Part shown: in pieces, positions 23,168 to 34,221 of the stretch
Layout: the number at the start of each line of letters is the position of its first letter
Numbering within the stretch: the first letter of the stretch is position 1
NCBI RefSeq assembly: GCF_000715075.1
Contig: NC_134082.1
Location: 105,130,399-105,194,398 of the forward strand
Length of the DNA stretch: 64,000 bases
Direction: 5' to 3'
Origin: Nicotiana tabacum
Taxonomy: Eukaryota > Streptophyta > Magnoliopsida > Solanales > Solanaceae
The notes under the pieces: model-generated
The model's database searches: none
Told to the model about the DNA's origin: nothing
The model's input: only the letters and a program-made list of their open reading frames with translations
Translations under genes and position numbers: made by a program

Positions 23168-24107
23168 AACACTTCCCAGGAGATTGGATACTGATTTTAG
23201 TAGTTTATTCTCTATCACATATTGTTTTACAGACTTTTTGGGTTAGTTCGTCACAGAAATATGACCTATCTTAAATACAGTGTATAAATTTAAAAGTTGG
23301 ATTAATAGAGTATACCAATTACTCTAGTATATATATAATACATGTTCAATATGATGTGACGTCCTTGTGTTATTTTGCTCTTCCAAATGGATAGGTGGAG
23401 ACAATGACAACCACGAAATTACCAAAAACTCATATCTGATTCTATGCTCTAGTTTGGTCATAGATTTTGGTTTTATTTTTTTAATTTTTTTAAAAAAATA
23501 TTATTTGTTTATGAAATATGAGTATGTTTTGGGGAAAAAATTTCAAAAAATTTCAAGTTCGGTGAAATTTTTTCTTCCACTTACAAAACTTTATCTTTTC
23601 TTCAAACAAAATTCATGTCCAAACACAACTTCAACTTTCAAAAATTATTTTTCAACACTACTTCAAAAACTCTTTTTTTAAGTTTCAATTAAATTTATGT
23701 CTAAAAGCTAGCAATATGTACAAGAATTTGAATTTCGAACTCAAATCTTAAATACGATGAAGTCAAATAAGTATAAAACAAACAAATGTAGAAGACAAGC
23801 AAGTTCGGGTGATGTGGAGCACGTGAGGTGGCTTGTAGTTTTGATATAGTATATAATAGGACTGACCGTACCGGTAGGAAGGGATAGTTTATGTGGTTTT
23901 GTGGGGAACGCTAATGGTGTGTACTGAACCAACTGGTGGGGGCTTTCACGTTTGTACATCTCTACTGTTTTTGTAAGTATTTCTTCAAAGTTCAAAACGG
24001 TAATGTTATTGGAATATTGTGATACCCTACCACAAAAATTTGGTGGCTTTTAGTCTGAGATGCTTCTGAGTCAGTGGCAATGCCAAATATTCGCCAATAT
24101 ATTCAAG

Positions 24108-24109
<2 letters not shown>
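23168..24109. other. Intergenic DNA with one fold-back candidate
   Basis: AT-rich DNA between the Tat-type element and the LINE. Apart from the possible MITE at 23446-23712 I recognise nothing. The short frames at 23367-23681 and 23741-23995 have no domain signature. Confidence 0.4.
23446..23712. mobile_element. Possible fold-back MITE
   Basis: The left edge (GCTCTAGTTTGGTCATAGATTT) roughly matches the reverse complement of the right edge (GCTAGCTTTTAGACATAAATTT). The interior is rich in runs such as GAAATTTTTTC and CAAAATTC. No clear TSD is seen (TCTAT left, AATAT right), so the limits and the class are uncertain. Confidence 0.3.

Positions 24110-24172
<63 letters not shown>
24110..24172. 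repeat. (TA)n microsatellite at the LINE 5' junction
   Basis: About 31 TA units end exactly where RT-coding LINE sequence begins (TAGAGAGAAGGAAG). The length is likely to vary between individuals and to be sensitive to assembly error. Confidence 0.95.
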
Positions 24173-24174
<2 letters not shown>

Positions 24175-25603
24175 GAGAAGGAAGAGGGATTTGCACATGA
24201 TGTTTATTGACCTAGAAAAGGCGTATGACAGGGTCCCTAGGAACGTTCTTTGGAGATGCCTGGAAGTGAAAGGGGTGCCGGTCCGGTAGCATACATTGAA
24301 TCGATAAAGGATATGTATGATGGAGCTAAGACTCGGGTCAGGACTACGGGAGATAACTCTGAGCTTTTTCCGGTGATTAGGGGGTTACACCAAGGATATG
24401 CGCTTGGCCCATTTTTATTTTCTCTGACGATGAATGCCTTGACACGCCATATTCAAGGGGAGGTGTCATGGTGTATGTTCTTCGCGATGATATAGTTCTG
24501 ATCGATGAGTCGCATAGCGGCGTTAATGAGAGAATGGAGGTGTGGAGGCAAGCTTTGGAGTCCAAAGGTTTTGAGTTGAGTATGACCAAGACGGAATATC
24601 TGGAGTGTAAGTTCAGCGGCGTGTCGGGGGAAGCAGACGGGGTGGTAAGGCTCGACTCACAAGTCATTCCCAAGAGACAAAGTTTCAAATACCTAGGGTC
24701 TATTATCTAGGGAGATGGGGAGATTGACGGGGATGTCATGCACCGCATTAGGGTGGGGTGGATGAAATGGTGGTTAGCATCTGGAGTCCTGTGTGACAAG
24801 AGGGTACAAGTGAAACTCAAAGGTAAGTTCTACAGAGCAGTGGTTAGGCCGACTATGTTATATGAGGCTGAGTGTTGGTTAGTTAAGAATTTACATATCC
24901 AGGAGATGAAAATAACCGAGATGAGGCTGTTGAGATGGATGTGCAGGCATACTAAACTGGATAAGATAAGGAATGAAGATATTCGGGAGAAGGTGGGCGT
25001 TGCTCCCGTGGATGACAAGATGCGGGAAGCGAGGCTTAGGTAGTTTGGACACGTGCGGAGGAGAACCATAGATTTCCCGGTTAGGAGGTGCGAGCGGTTG
25101 GTTTTGGCAGGTACGAGAAGAGGTAGAGGGCGGCCTAAGAAGAATTGGGGCGAGGTGATCAGGCAAGACATGACGCGACTTCAGATTTCCGAGGACATGG
25201 CTCTTGATAGGAACGTGTGGAGATTGCGCATTAGGGTTGTAGGCTAGGGGGTAATTCATAGTATTTCCCTCTTTGTACCGGGTAGTCTCATAGAATTTTG
25301 CCTATGTTTGGTAGCGGTCTATGTTATGTTCATACTATTTTGTTGTTTTGCATAAGGTTGTATTACTGCACTCCCTTTCACTTATTTGGTGTATTTTAAG
25401 ATATTATTTTTACCTCTCTTGCTTCTTTTGTTGTTACAGATCTCTTCTTGCGTTTCTTTTCTGATATTATTATCTCTTCTGTTGAGCCGAGGGTCTTCCG
25501 GGAACAACCTCTCTACCCTTTCGGGGTAGGGGTAAGGTCTGCATACATCCTACCCTCCCCAAACCCCACTAGTAGGATTTTACCGGGTATGTTGTTGTTG
25601 TTG
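24173..25603 (+). mobile_element. RTE-type LINE, 5'-truncated
   Basis: The piece holds the C-terminal half of a non-LTR reverse transcriptase and its 3' UTR. The UTR ends with GGTAAGGTCTGCATACATCC, TACCCTCCCCAAACCCCAC and a (GTT)n tail (25589-25603). I recall this 3' end as widespread in Solanaceae and shared with SINEs mobilised by RTE LINEs. No poly(A) tail is present, which fits RTE rather than L1. The 5' end is lost at the (TA)n run. TSDs cannot be defined because the left junction is the microsatellite. Confidence 0.8.
24176..25246 (+). pseudogene. RTE-type LINE reverse transcriptase, C-terminal part, broken
   Basis: Recognisable in order: [14 protein letters not shown] (the RT box with its first catalytic Asp), a [15 protein letters not shown] box, the catalytic FADD region, KTEYLECKF, and a C-terminal domain ending in [19 protein letters not shown], common in plant RTE products. 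Breaks: a five-base tandem duplication CCGGTCCGGT at 24278-24287 shifts the frame; one base is missing at the catalytic box (24484-24487), so FADD reads FAM; a TAG near 24707 replaces a likely CAG; a TAG near 25041 replaces a likely TGG. The copy cannot encode an enzyme. Confidence 0.85.
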
Positions 25604-26191
25604 CACAATATACTTTTTTGACAAATGATATTCAATTGAATTTTCTGCAACACGTACTATTTATTTTTAGCATTTTAATACTGATTTTCATAATTTTGTA
25701 GAACGGTAATTTCGAGCAATCAATATTTTATTAAAGCCACTATATTCGGATTAGTTCAATAGATGAACATACTGTTGTACTAGGTAAAATAGTGTGATTT
25801 TTCTGTTATGAAAATAATTTATTAAATTGATAAAATAAATGAAAATGGATTGACGATCCACAATAATACGTTTGTTTAAAAAGAACCACTATGTCAATTT
25901 CCAGCTTGACAGTTGACCCTGGCGTACCATTATCCTGAAAAGACCATGTCGCTTTCCTTCAGTTGTAATGAGGTTAGGCACCGAGTATCCACTGCCGTTG
26001 TTTTGCCTTCTGATATCAAAATTTTCAAAAAAAGGCTAAGCACAACATTTTGCTTCGAAAGCTAAGTCTGGAATCATATTTAGCTTGCAATATCGAGAAT
26101 TATATACTAGACAACCGTTTACCCTAAAAATTGGATAACAATTAAACTTATAATGTGGTTTTAAGGACACGTGATTTCATCTAATACCAAT
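25604..26191. other. Intergenic DNA; possible internal remnant of an old copia element
   Basis: No coding domain is recognised. The rightmost bases (26181-26189, TGGTATTAG on the minus strand) resemble a mutated tRNA-Met PBS next to an LTR end at 26192. Some of this stretch may therefore be leader sequence of a minus-strand copia element now too decayed to read. Confidence 0.35.
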
Positions 26192-26417
26192 TGATAAATA
26201 TGAAGATTAGTAATAGAAATTAACAACAAAGTAAAGCAAATCAGTGTCGAAACGAAATTCAGCCCTCGAATTAGAATGCCCTCGAACTGATTAATACCAG
26301 AACAAATAAAAATAAGGCAAGCTGATGAACAAGAGGGTATAAACTAAAAAAAAGTGTTATATTGCTTTAATATGCGAGAATTCAAAAGTGCTTACAAATG
26401 ATTGGAACTCCTCTTTA

Positions 26418-26997
26418 TGTGGTCCATCCCCTTAATAATAAAGAGAAAAAAAGTGAATAAAGTTAGATTTGGAACAAAAGCAAATCAAGTAAGTTGGGAG
26501 GTGGATAACAACTTGCCAATTTGCAAGTTTTCAAGTCTGCAACTTGCATAACCAAAACCAATTTTGGTTGTCGTGGGAAATATTTTCTCACCTATAAAAG
26601 GAGAGCTTCAACTCTCATTTTAAGATATACAGAAAAAGAAGCAATACAGTAGTTGCAGAGAGTATTTCTCAGGCATTGTGAGAAATAGACTGTGTAAGGA
26701 AAAAAAGAGTGCGAGCGATATTGTAGTGAGGTGAAAATCTTAAAAGAGGGTTTATTTGAGTGTATAGTGGTCCCTGGAGTATTTTACTCTGACTACTGAG
26801 TATAAAATTCCTCATTATAGTGGATTACTTTGCTCCTCTCGGGCTCGTGATTTTTTTCCCTTATTCAGAAGGGTTTTCCACGTTAAAATCTTTGTGTCTT
26901 TTTTGTTGATTACCGTATCGCAGTACTACATCATTGTTCCATTGTTATTACCGTTAATATTATTTCTGTGGGGGGGGGGGAGGGTTTATTCCCAACA
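26418..26997 (+). repeat. 5' LTR of the Tnt1-like element
   Basis: 580 bases, TGTGGTCC...CCCAACA, matching 53511-54093 with differences concentrated in the first 100 bases. The U3 part carries nested inverted repeats (26511-26548: ACTTGCCAATTTGCAAGT, then TGCAAG...CTTGCA), present in both LTRs. The U5 part ends in a G-run and GGGTTTATTCCCAACA. Confidence 0.9.
26593..26600 (+). promoter_or_regulatory. TATA box of the Tnt1-like 5' LTR
   Basis: TATAAAAG lies in CACCTATAAAAGGAGAGC and is conserved in the other LTR (53686-53693). It lies about 175 bases into the LTR, just downstream of the inverted repeats, as expected for the LTR promoter. Confidence 0.7.
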
Positions 26998-26999
26998 AC

Positions 27000-27011
27000 T
27001 AATATCAGAGC
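27000..27011 (+). promoter_or_regulatory. Primer-binding site, degenerate tRNA-Met type
   Basis: TAATATCAGAGC differs from the canonical TGGTATCAGAGC at two adjacent bases (GG to AA) and starts two bases after the LTR end. The GG to AA change fits C-to-T decay on the other strand. Confidence 0.75.
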
Positions 27012-27072
27012 ACAGGTTCTGCTCGATCACAAAAATACTATTTATTGTCGATAGTACTATACTTGGTGAAAA

Positions 27073-27798
27073 ATGAAAATGTCTGGAGTAAAGTATGAGG
27101 TAGCAAAATTCAATGGAGATAACGGTTTCTCAACATGGCAAAGAAGGATGACGGATCTGCTCATCCAACAAGGATTACACAAGGTACTAGATGCTGATGC
27201 CAAAAAGTCTGATACCATGAAAGTTGAGGATTGGGCTGCCTTGGATGAAAGAGCTGCTAGTGCAATCAGGTTGCACTTATCAGATAATGTGGTAAATAAC
27301 ATCATTGATGAAGACACCGCATGTGGCATTTGGTCAAGGTTGGAAAACCTATACATGTCCCAAACACTGACAAATAAATTGTACCTGAAGAAGCAGTTAT
27401 ACGTCCTACACATGGGTGAAAGTACGAATTTTTTGTCACATTTAAATATGTTTAACAGACTAATCACACAGCTCGCCTACCTCGGAGTGAAAATCGAGGA
27501 AGAAGATAAAGCCATCTTGTTATTGAACTCGTTGCCATCTTCGTATGATAATTTGGCAACAACCATCCTGCACGGTAAGACCACCATTGAGTTAAAAGAT
27601 GTCACATCGGCTCTTCTACTCAATGAGAAGATGAGAAAGAAGCCTGAAAATCAAGGACAAGCTCTTATCACAGAAGGTAGAGGCAGGAGTTATCAAAGGA
27701 GTTCGAGCAACTATGGTAGATCCGGAGCTCGTGGGAAGTCTAAGAACCAATCCAAATCAAGGGCCAAAAATTGCTACAATTGTGATCAACCAGGTCAC
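27073..27798 (+). pseudogene. Gag of the Tnt1-like element, cut by the Ogre insertion
   Basis: ATG 27073 opens a copia gag: an N-terminal FNGDNGFSTWQRRM block (about residues 14-27), a helical capsid region with LWSRLENLY-like and LLNSLPSSYDNL motifs, then an Arg/Ser-rich stretch and the start of the CCHC zinc knuckle (CYNCDQPGHC, about residues 235-243). The native sequence stops at 27798. The knuckle resumes after the Ogre element at 50195 (FKRDCPN), so the insertion falls between His and the last Cys. The frame that runs on to 28008 is Ogre LTR and not part of gag. No stop codons are seen before the insertion. Confidence 0.9.
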
Positions 27799-30700
27799 TG
27801 TCACACCTCCTTTTTCCGACCCCGCGAAGGGCGTAGGAGTTTTTTTCAATTAAAGGACAATCGAAACGGGATTTATTTATTTATTTCAGAGTCGCCACTT
27901 GGGAGATTTAGGGTGTCCCAAGTCACCAATTTTAATCCCGAATCGAGGAAAAGAATGACTCCATATTACAGTCTGCGTACCAGAAATCCGGATAAGGAAT
28001 TCTGTTAACCCGGGAGAAGGTGTTAGGCATTCCCGAGTTCCGTGGTTCTAGCACGGTCGCTCAATTGTCATATTTGGTTTATTTATCTGATTTTAATACA
28101 ATTATGAACCGATGTGCCAATTTTAACTTTTTACCACTTTATTATTATTATTATTTTTTTAAAATAAAAATAAAAATTGTGAACATCGTTTAAAACATGT
28201 CTTTGGATTACGTCACATGAAATGCACCCGCAATCCGGAACACATTTTTATTCAATGTTTTAGGATTTAGATTTGGGTCGCATGAAATGCGCATCCGAGT
28301 TTAAGAAGGTAAAATTAATTAAATCGCGCCTAAAGAGTCTAGTGCGTCATTATCTTTGGGGAAGGAAGTGAAATGCACTAAACAATCCATCTCAAATTCT
28401 AAGTAGTTTTTTTTTAAAATAACTAAATAAATAAATGAGATTGGAGAATCCTGTAAATTTTTGTATTATTTACATCTATTTATTTTTAGCGAAATCCTTC
28501 CTTATTTTAAGAATATCCTTTAATGACTACCTTTTTATTATTACTAATTTTGTCTATAAATATAAAATCAATATCTACATTCTTGAAAATAACATATTAA
28601 ATAGAAGAGAAAAACAAATATTAACAGAAAGTAATAAAAATTATAATCATAAATACAACATGGAATAGTCAAAAAATAAAATAAAAAATATATAAAAAAA
28701 ACTAATTATCCCATAGTTGGATTAAAATTCAAATTGTTAGTAAGACTTAAGCTTATTGAAACTAATTATTTACAAATACTGAAAATTGAAAGAAAAAAAA
28801 AACTTGATTACTAAACCATATTTCTAAAAAAATTAAACAATTTAACCTTAACTAACTTTGTTTTAATTCACATCATGTCCTAATACTTGATTCGCAAACT
28901 AATTCATGTTTTAACTGAAATTAACTACATGATTCCGATTAACTTATCGTTGACGAAAAACCTTATGAATAAGGAACTTAGTCAATTTTTGCCAAACCGA
29001 TTCAATAACGCCATTTTTACGTTATTTCTTCTATTTTTATTATTAAACAGTTTTAATTAATAATCAGGCTTAAATATATTTCCTAATAATCTGGTTAAGG
29101 CGTTATTTAATATGTCGCTATAATATGCCTAGTTATGCCAAATGACAGTGATTTACAGAATAATAATACATGAATAACCTAAATACAATACAAAAAAAAT
29201 TAAACTAAATTAAAAATTTAACACTCCATTCTTCATTTCAGCTTACAAAATGCCAAAATTACAGTTGTGTACCTGATATTGTCAATATAAGAAGAAGAAA
29301 GTCAGCAACGTAATACGTAACACAACAACAGCAACAATAACCAGCAATAACCAGTCAACGAAAATCCCAGTGACAGATTTGAAAAATTCAAAATAAAATC
29401 CAGGAATGCCGAAAATAACGGACAGAAACCAAGGGAAATTTTCAGATTTTTGAAAGGCTAGTTAATCTTCAACCCTTAATTTCTACACCTGTATACCAGA
29501 ATATTTATCAGGTGTGTACTACTTTCTCTTCTAATTTTCAACTTTTTTTTTATTTTCTTTGTAGGTTTTTTTTCTTTTCTTGAGAGTTTCAATATTTTTT
29601 CGGAATAAATGTTCAGCTCCTTTTTTTTCTCTAATCTCTCTTTTTTTCTGTCTCTGTCTCTATCTGATTTCAAGACTTCTACTTATATCTCATCCCATAA
29701 ATCTTTTAATCAATTAAAATCAACCCATTTTCTCTACCAAACCCATTATCTTCCCACTCATCCCCATTACATTAAATAAACATATCACACCACCCCATTA
29801 TATTTTGTCCCCCATGCCTAACATAAAATAATGCAAGATTCCCCCCACTAAATTTTGTCTTGTCCCCCCTTTATATTAAATAACCATATCACAACCCACC
29901 CCATTTCATTTTGTCCCTCATGCTTCAAATAAACAACTACAAAATGTACAATTCCTAAACTACCCCTCCGATCCTATTGCAATTACCATTCTACCCCGAA
30001 TGCAATGCAATTTACCAAAACTACCCCTCAGTTCTAAACAAACAATTAATCATAACTCAACCAAAATATAGTCAAGATGACCAATTTCTCAACAATCTTC
30101 AACAACAAATCATATGAACATGATGAACAACATAAACTCCAAATTAATGGAAATAAATCAACCATATTGGGAACCAATCCTGGTTAATTTAGACCATCAA
30201 TGGATGAACAAAGAGACAACAATACAAACAACAATATGCATGATTCAAATTAAATTAACAAATCACAAACAAACATAAACTCACATTAAATCACTGAATT
30301 TACACATGAACTTCAAACAAAGATGAACATGGATTAAATCTATTTTTAAGCAACAAACATGACGGACTCTAACGATTCAACCAACATTAATATTTTCTGG
30401 AAAATTCATAACAACATGAAACAAATTGAAGAAATAATTAATTAAATTTCAATTTGAATCTAACAACATTAAACTAACAAATATTCACTTAAACAACAAT
30501 ACAAACATGAAATAAACATGAAAAACAATTAATTAGTCTTTCATTTGGAATCTGAAAATTAATTCAACAAACAACACATGAACATGAACTAAAAATTAAT
30601 TCAAACGATAAACAACACAAACATTTGTTGATTTTAGATTCGAAAATATCAAAATAAAATACAGACAAAATAAAACTCAAAAAAAACTACTAACCGGAGA

Positions 30701-32165
30701 TGAAAAACGACGGATTCGATTGTATGGACTGTTTCGACGAACCTCAGATGGGAATAAATCTGCCCGGACTCAACGACGAGCTCAACGACGAACTCGACTT
30801 CCTTGTAAACTTGGCGAACTCAAAACTACGCTCGACGACCTCGACTAAAACTCAACTGAACGAAATGGTGGCAGCAACTCAACTGAACGAAATGGTGGAC
30901 GATGAAGCAGCAACGCGAGCTTGAAGCGGACGACGAAGAAGATGAAAGTGAGGCAGCAACTTAGAGAGAGAAGCAGTTGTTCGTTGAGGCAGCAACAACA
31001 CAGCCAAAACGACTAGTTGACGAGCTTGGCCATGGAAACGACTGGGCGTAACGGTGGTGACGACGGGGAGGCAATCGACGCAGCAACAATGGTCGACGAG
31101 GTCTATTTGGAGGTGAAGAAGCAACAGCAGCTGGGGGGGACTGGACGTCGGGCAGTGACGGGTTATGGTGGATCGCCGGAAGGGTCGCTTGGTGGTGGCG
31201 ATGGCTGGAGCTTTGTTCGTGGTGGATGGTGGTGGTGTTTGGTTCACTGCTGGGGAGTGCGGGGGGTGGTCTTGACTGGTTTTTAGGTGGTGGCGGGGAG
31301 CTGGGGGTTTGACGTGATCTTGGTGGTGACGACGAGGGTGAGGGCAGCCATGGACGTCGAGCTCGAACTCGAGCTTGACGAAGGACGAAGAAGATGAAGT
31401 GACGACGCAGACGAACTGTTTGTTAGTGGCATTTGGATGTGAGGGAGTGGGGTCGAGGGCAGCCATGGAAAGCAGCCATGGATGGCTTGGGATGAAGGTT
31501 TTGGGAGAGAAAGAAGATGGAGGGGGGCGGGTAGTTAGTTTTAGGTTTTTAGGGTTTTTTGTTCTTTTTGTTTTTTCTTTTGTTTTGTTTTTTGAATGAA
31601 GAGGGGTGTTGGGTTAATAGGTTAATGGGGCGGACCGGGTCGACCCGTGTGAAGTGGACTGGGTCATGGACAATTTTTTGGGCCTGGGGTTGAAAATTGA
31701 AGAAGTGGACCAATCCGATTTTTATTTGTATTTTTGTTATCTTTTCTTCTTTTATTTTCTAAAACTAAATTATAAAAATACTTAAATTATTATTAAGAAC
31801 TAAATTAAGTTATAAAATCGCAAATTAACTACCAATAACAATTAACGCACAATTAAGTAATAATTAAGCATAAAATTGTTCATTTGGACATTAAATGCTA
31901 AAAATGCAAAAGATGCATATTTTTTGTAACTTTTTAATTTTTGTAAAACTAATTTAATTACTAACAATTATAGAATTAAATCCTACATGCAAATGCGACA
32001 TATTTTTGTATTTTTTATTAATTTAGCAAGTAAACAAACACAGACAAATACAAATAATAATCCAAAAATGTCACAAAAATACTCAAAATTGCACACCAAG
32101 GAAAATCATTTTATTTTGCATTTTTGGGAGTATTTCTCATATAGGGCAAAAATCACGTGCTTACA
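27799..32165 (-). repeat. 3' LTR of the Ogre element
   Basis: 4367 bases, near-identical by eye to 46029-50189. Most is AT-rich, but 30700-31660 is a GC-rich, CGACGA-rich island in which short frames are open on both strands (30700-30924 plus; 30879-31466 minus). It contains about 210 bases (29106-29315) that are missing from the other LTR. Confidence 0.93.
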
Positions 32166-32182
32166 GCTGCCCCTCTTTGCCC
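32166..32182 (-). promoter_or_regulatory. Polypurine tract of the Ogre element
   Basis: On the minus strand the bases read GGGCAAAGAGGGGCAGC and directly adjoin the 3' LTR start TGTAAGCACG. This is the plus-strand priming site expected at that position. Confidence 0.75.
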
Positions 32183-32860
32183 GGAGACACGAAGGATTTT
32201 CGTGCAAAGATAAAGCGAGCGATTTTTGCCTATCCGAGTACTCCGTGTGAAGCATTTTTTGAAAAAGATTTAACCGAACCTTTGCTTCAAAGGTTTCCTA
32301 TATATCCCTGGCTAAAGGGGAATCAGGTTAATGTAGTTCGGGAAGCTTTGGTAGCTGGGACTACCGTGGGACTGCAATGTTACTGTTGTTGCATGATGTT
32401 ATCACTGCTTACCGATCTCCTTGTTACACCGTGCTTAAAAGAAAACAAGAAGCTAGGCTAGACTAAAATTTATTCTTGTTGCCTTGCTTTCTTGTCGGCT
32501 TGTGTTTCATCCGGTGCTTTTCTTCCTTGAATTTTGGAATGATACTGGCCATTTGCTTTTCTGAATACCAGTTTTCATCATTTTGCTCGGTCCGCTGGGG
32601 ACATGGCTTTCTTCATTAAGCTTTTTGGCGGTTCCTCTGGTGGGTATGGCTCTCTTCATCAGACTTGTTATGCTGGACATGATTTAATGTTCACCAACTG
32701 CTTCTTTCAAGACGCGTCTTTTCTTCCTTTTGAGTCATGCGCCTGAATTTGTGCTGGGACCTCTTGTGACCTTCTGTTTCCCGGTGCTGGGATTTTATTG
32801 TTTCCTGCTGGGGATTCTTGTTGTAACCCTCTGTTTTATTGTCTTCTGACTTGATCTTGA

Positions 32861-33635
32861 AATGTATGCCTCTGTTCTATGGGCGGGCTCCCAACTTCAA
32901 TACTTGAAATTAAAGACTGAATGTATGCCTCTGTTATCTGGGCGGGCTACCAACTTCAATGCTTGAAATGAAAAGACTGAAATGTATTCCTCTGTTATCT
33001 GGGCGGGCTCCCAACTTCAACTCTTGAAATGGAATATCTCTATTCTCCAGGCAGACTTCTGACTTTTAAAATTTAAACTATGTGTCTCTGTTCTTCAGGC
33101 GGACTCCTGACATCAATCTTGAAAAGTATGTCTCTGTTCTCCAGGCGGACTCCTGACTTTTAAAATTTAAACTATGTGTCTCTGTTCTTCAGGCGGACTC
33201 CTGACATCAATCTTGAAAAGTATGTCTCTGTTCTCCAGGCGGACTCCTGACTTTTAAAATTTAAGCTGTATGTCTCCGTTCTTCAGGCGGACTCCTGATG
33301 TCAAACTTGAAAAGTATGTCTCTGTTCTCCAGGCGGACTCCTGACTTTTAAAATTTAAGCTGTATGTCTCCGTTCTTCAGGCGGACTCCTGATGTCAAAC
33401 TTGAAAAGTATGTCTCTGTTCTCCAGGCGGACTCCTGACTTTTAAAATTTAAGCTGTATGTCTCCGTTCTTCAGGCGGACTCCTGATTTTTGAAATTTAA
33501 ACTATATGTCTCCGTTCTTCAGGCGGACTCCTGATTGCTAAATTTGAAATTTGAATGTCTCTATTCTCCAGGCGGACTCCTGACATCAAACTTGAAAAGT
33601 ATGTCTCTGTTCTCCAGGCGGACTCCTGACAACTT
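32861..33635. repeat. Tandem array, ~47-bp monomers in a 94-bp higher-order unit
   Basis: The monomer core CTCTGTTCTCCAGGCGGACT alternates between two spacer types: one ends CTGACTTTTAAAATTTAA, the other CTGATGTCAAACTTGAAAAG. The same phase recurs at 33127, 33221, 33315 and 33409, exactly 94 bases apart. The left part (32861-33050) holds older, diverged monomers with GGGCGGGCTCCCAACTTC in place of the core. The array is therefore homogenised in the middle and degenerate at the edges. Confidence 0.9.
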
Positions 33636-34221
33636 GCATTTATCCTGATTAGTGCTTGTTTTTCCCTCCTGGAGAATTCCTCTTCAACAACTAACTTTTC
33701 TCCCCCTTTTTGTTTGAGCTTTCGCCTTTCCCACGACATTTCCCAATCATTTCACTGATGAAACTTTCGTTAATTCCCTGTATTCCACTTGACATCAAGT
33801 TGTTTTTGACATGCTCTGACCACGTTGTGCTTTACAATTCTAGAAGCTGGTAGTGAACTTTGAAGTCCTTTCTGCTTGCATTGAACAAAACTGGCACTGA
33901 AATATCTCAGCTAGATAAAACCCTCAAAAGAAAATGAAATGCCATGATTTTTGAGTTAAGGATAAGAAGAATCCAAAACCAGATGACTGTTTGAAAAGAG
34001 AAGGAAAAGAAACTTATCTGAACGAGACAACTAGTACCAATGGTCAAGACATGCATTTTGGATTAATCAGCCCAATCTGTCCAAACAAACAACTCTCAAT
34101 TGTCGTACCTCATTTCCCAGAACTTCCATCACTTGTTTGATTTATCCAGACCTTAACCTTGTTTCCCTGCGGTACCGCGAAACGGTTTCTATCAACAGAC
34201 CTTTCTCAGTTTTCCATTTCT

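Noticed and set aside
17131..23172. Target-site duplication for the Tat-type element
   Set aside because: The flanking five bases (TTTCT and AACAC) do not match, and shifting the boundary gives at most 3/5, so none is claimed.
27799..28008. Gag continuing past 27798 in the same frame
   Set aside because: The bases from 27799 on match the start of the other Ogre LTR (46029 onward), so the continuation is insertion sequence.
30879..31466. 195-codon frame as a gene in the Ogre LTR
   Set aside because: Low-complexity product, within a GC-rich LTR block, no domain. It is kept as an observation and not as a coding feature.
32861..33635. Second CRISPR-like pattern of short repeats and spacers
   Set aside because: The apparent spacers are themselves only two alternating sequences, so this is a higher-order tandem repeat in the Ogre 3' UTR.
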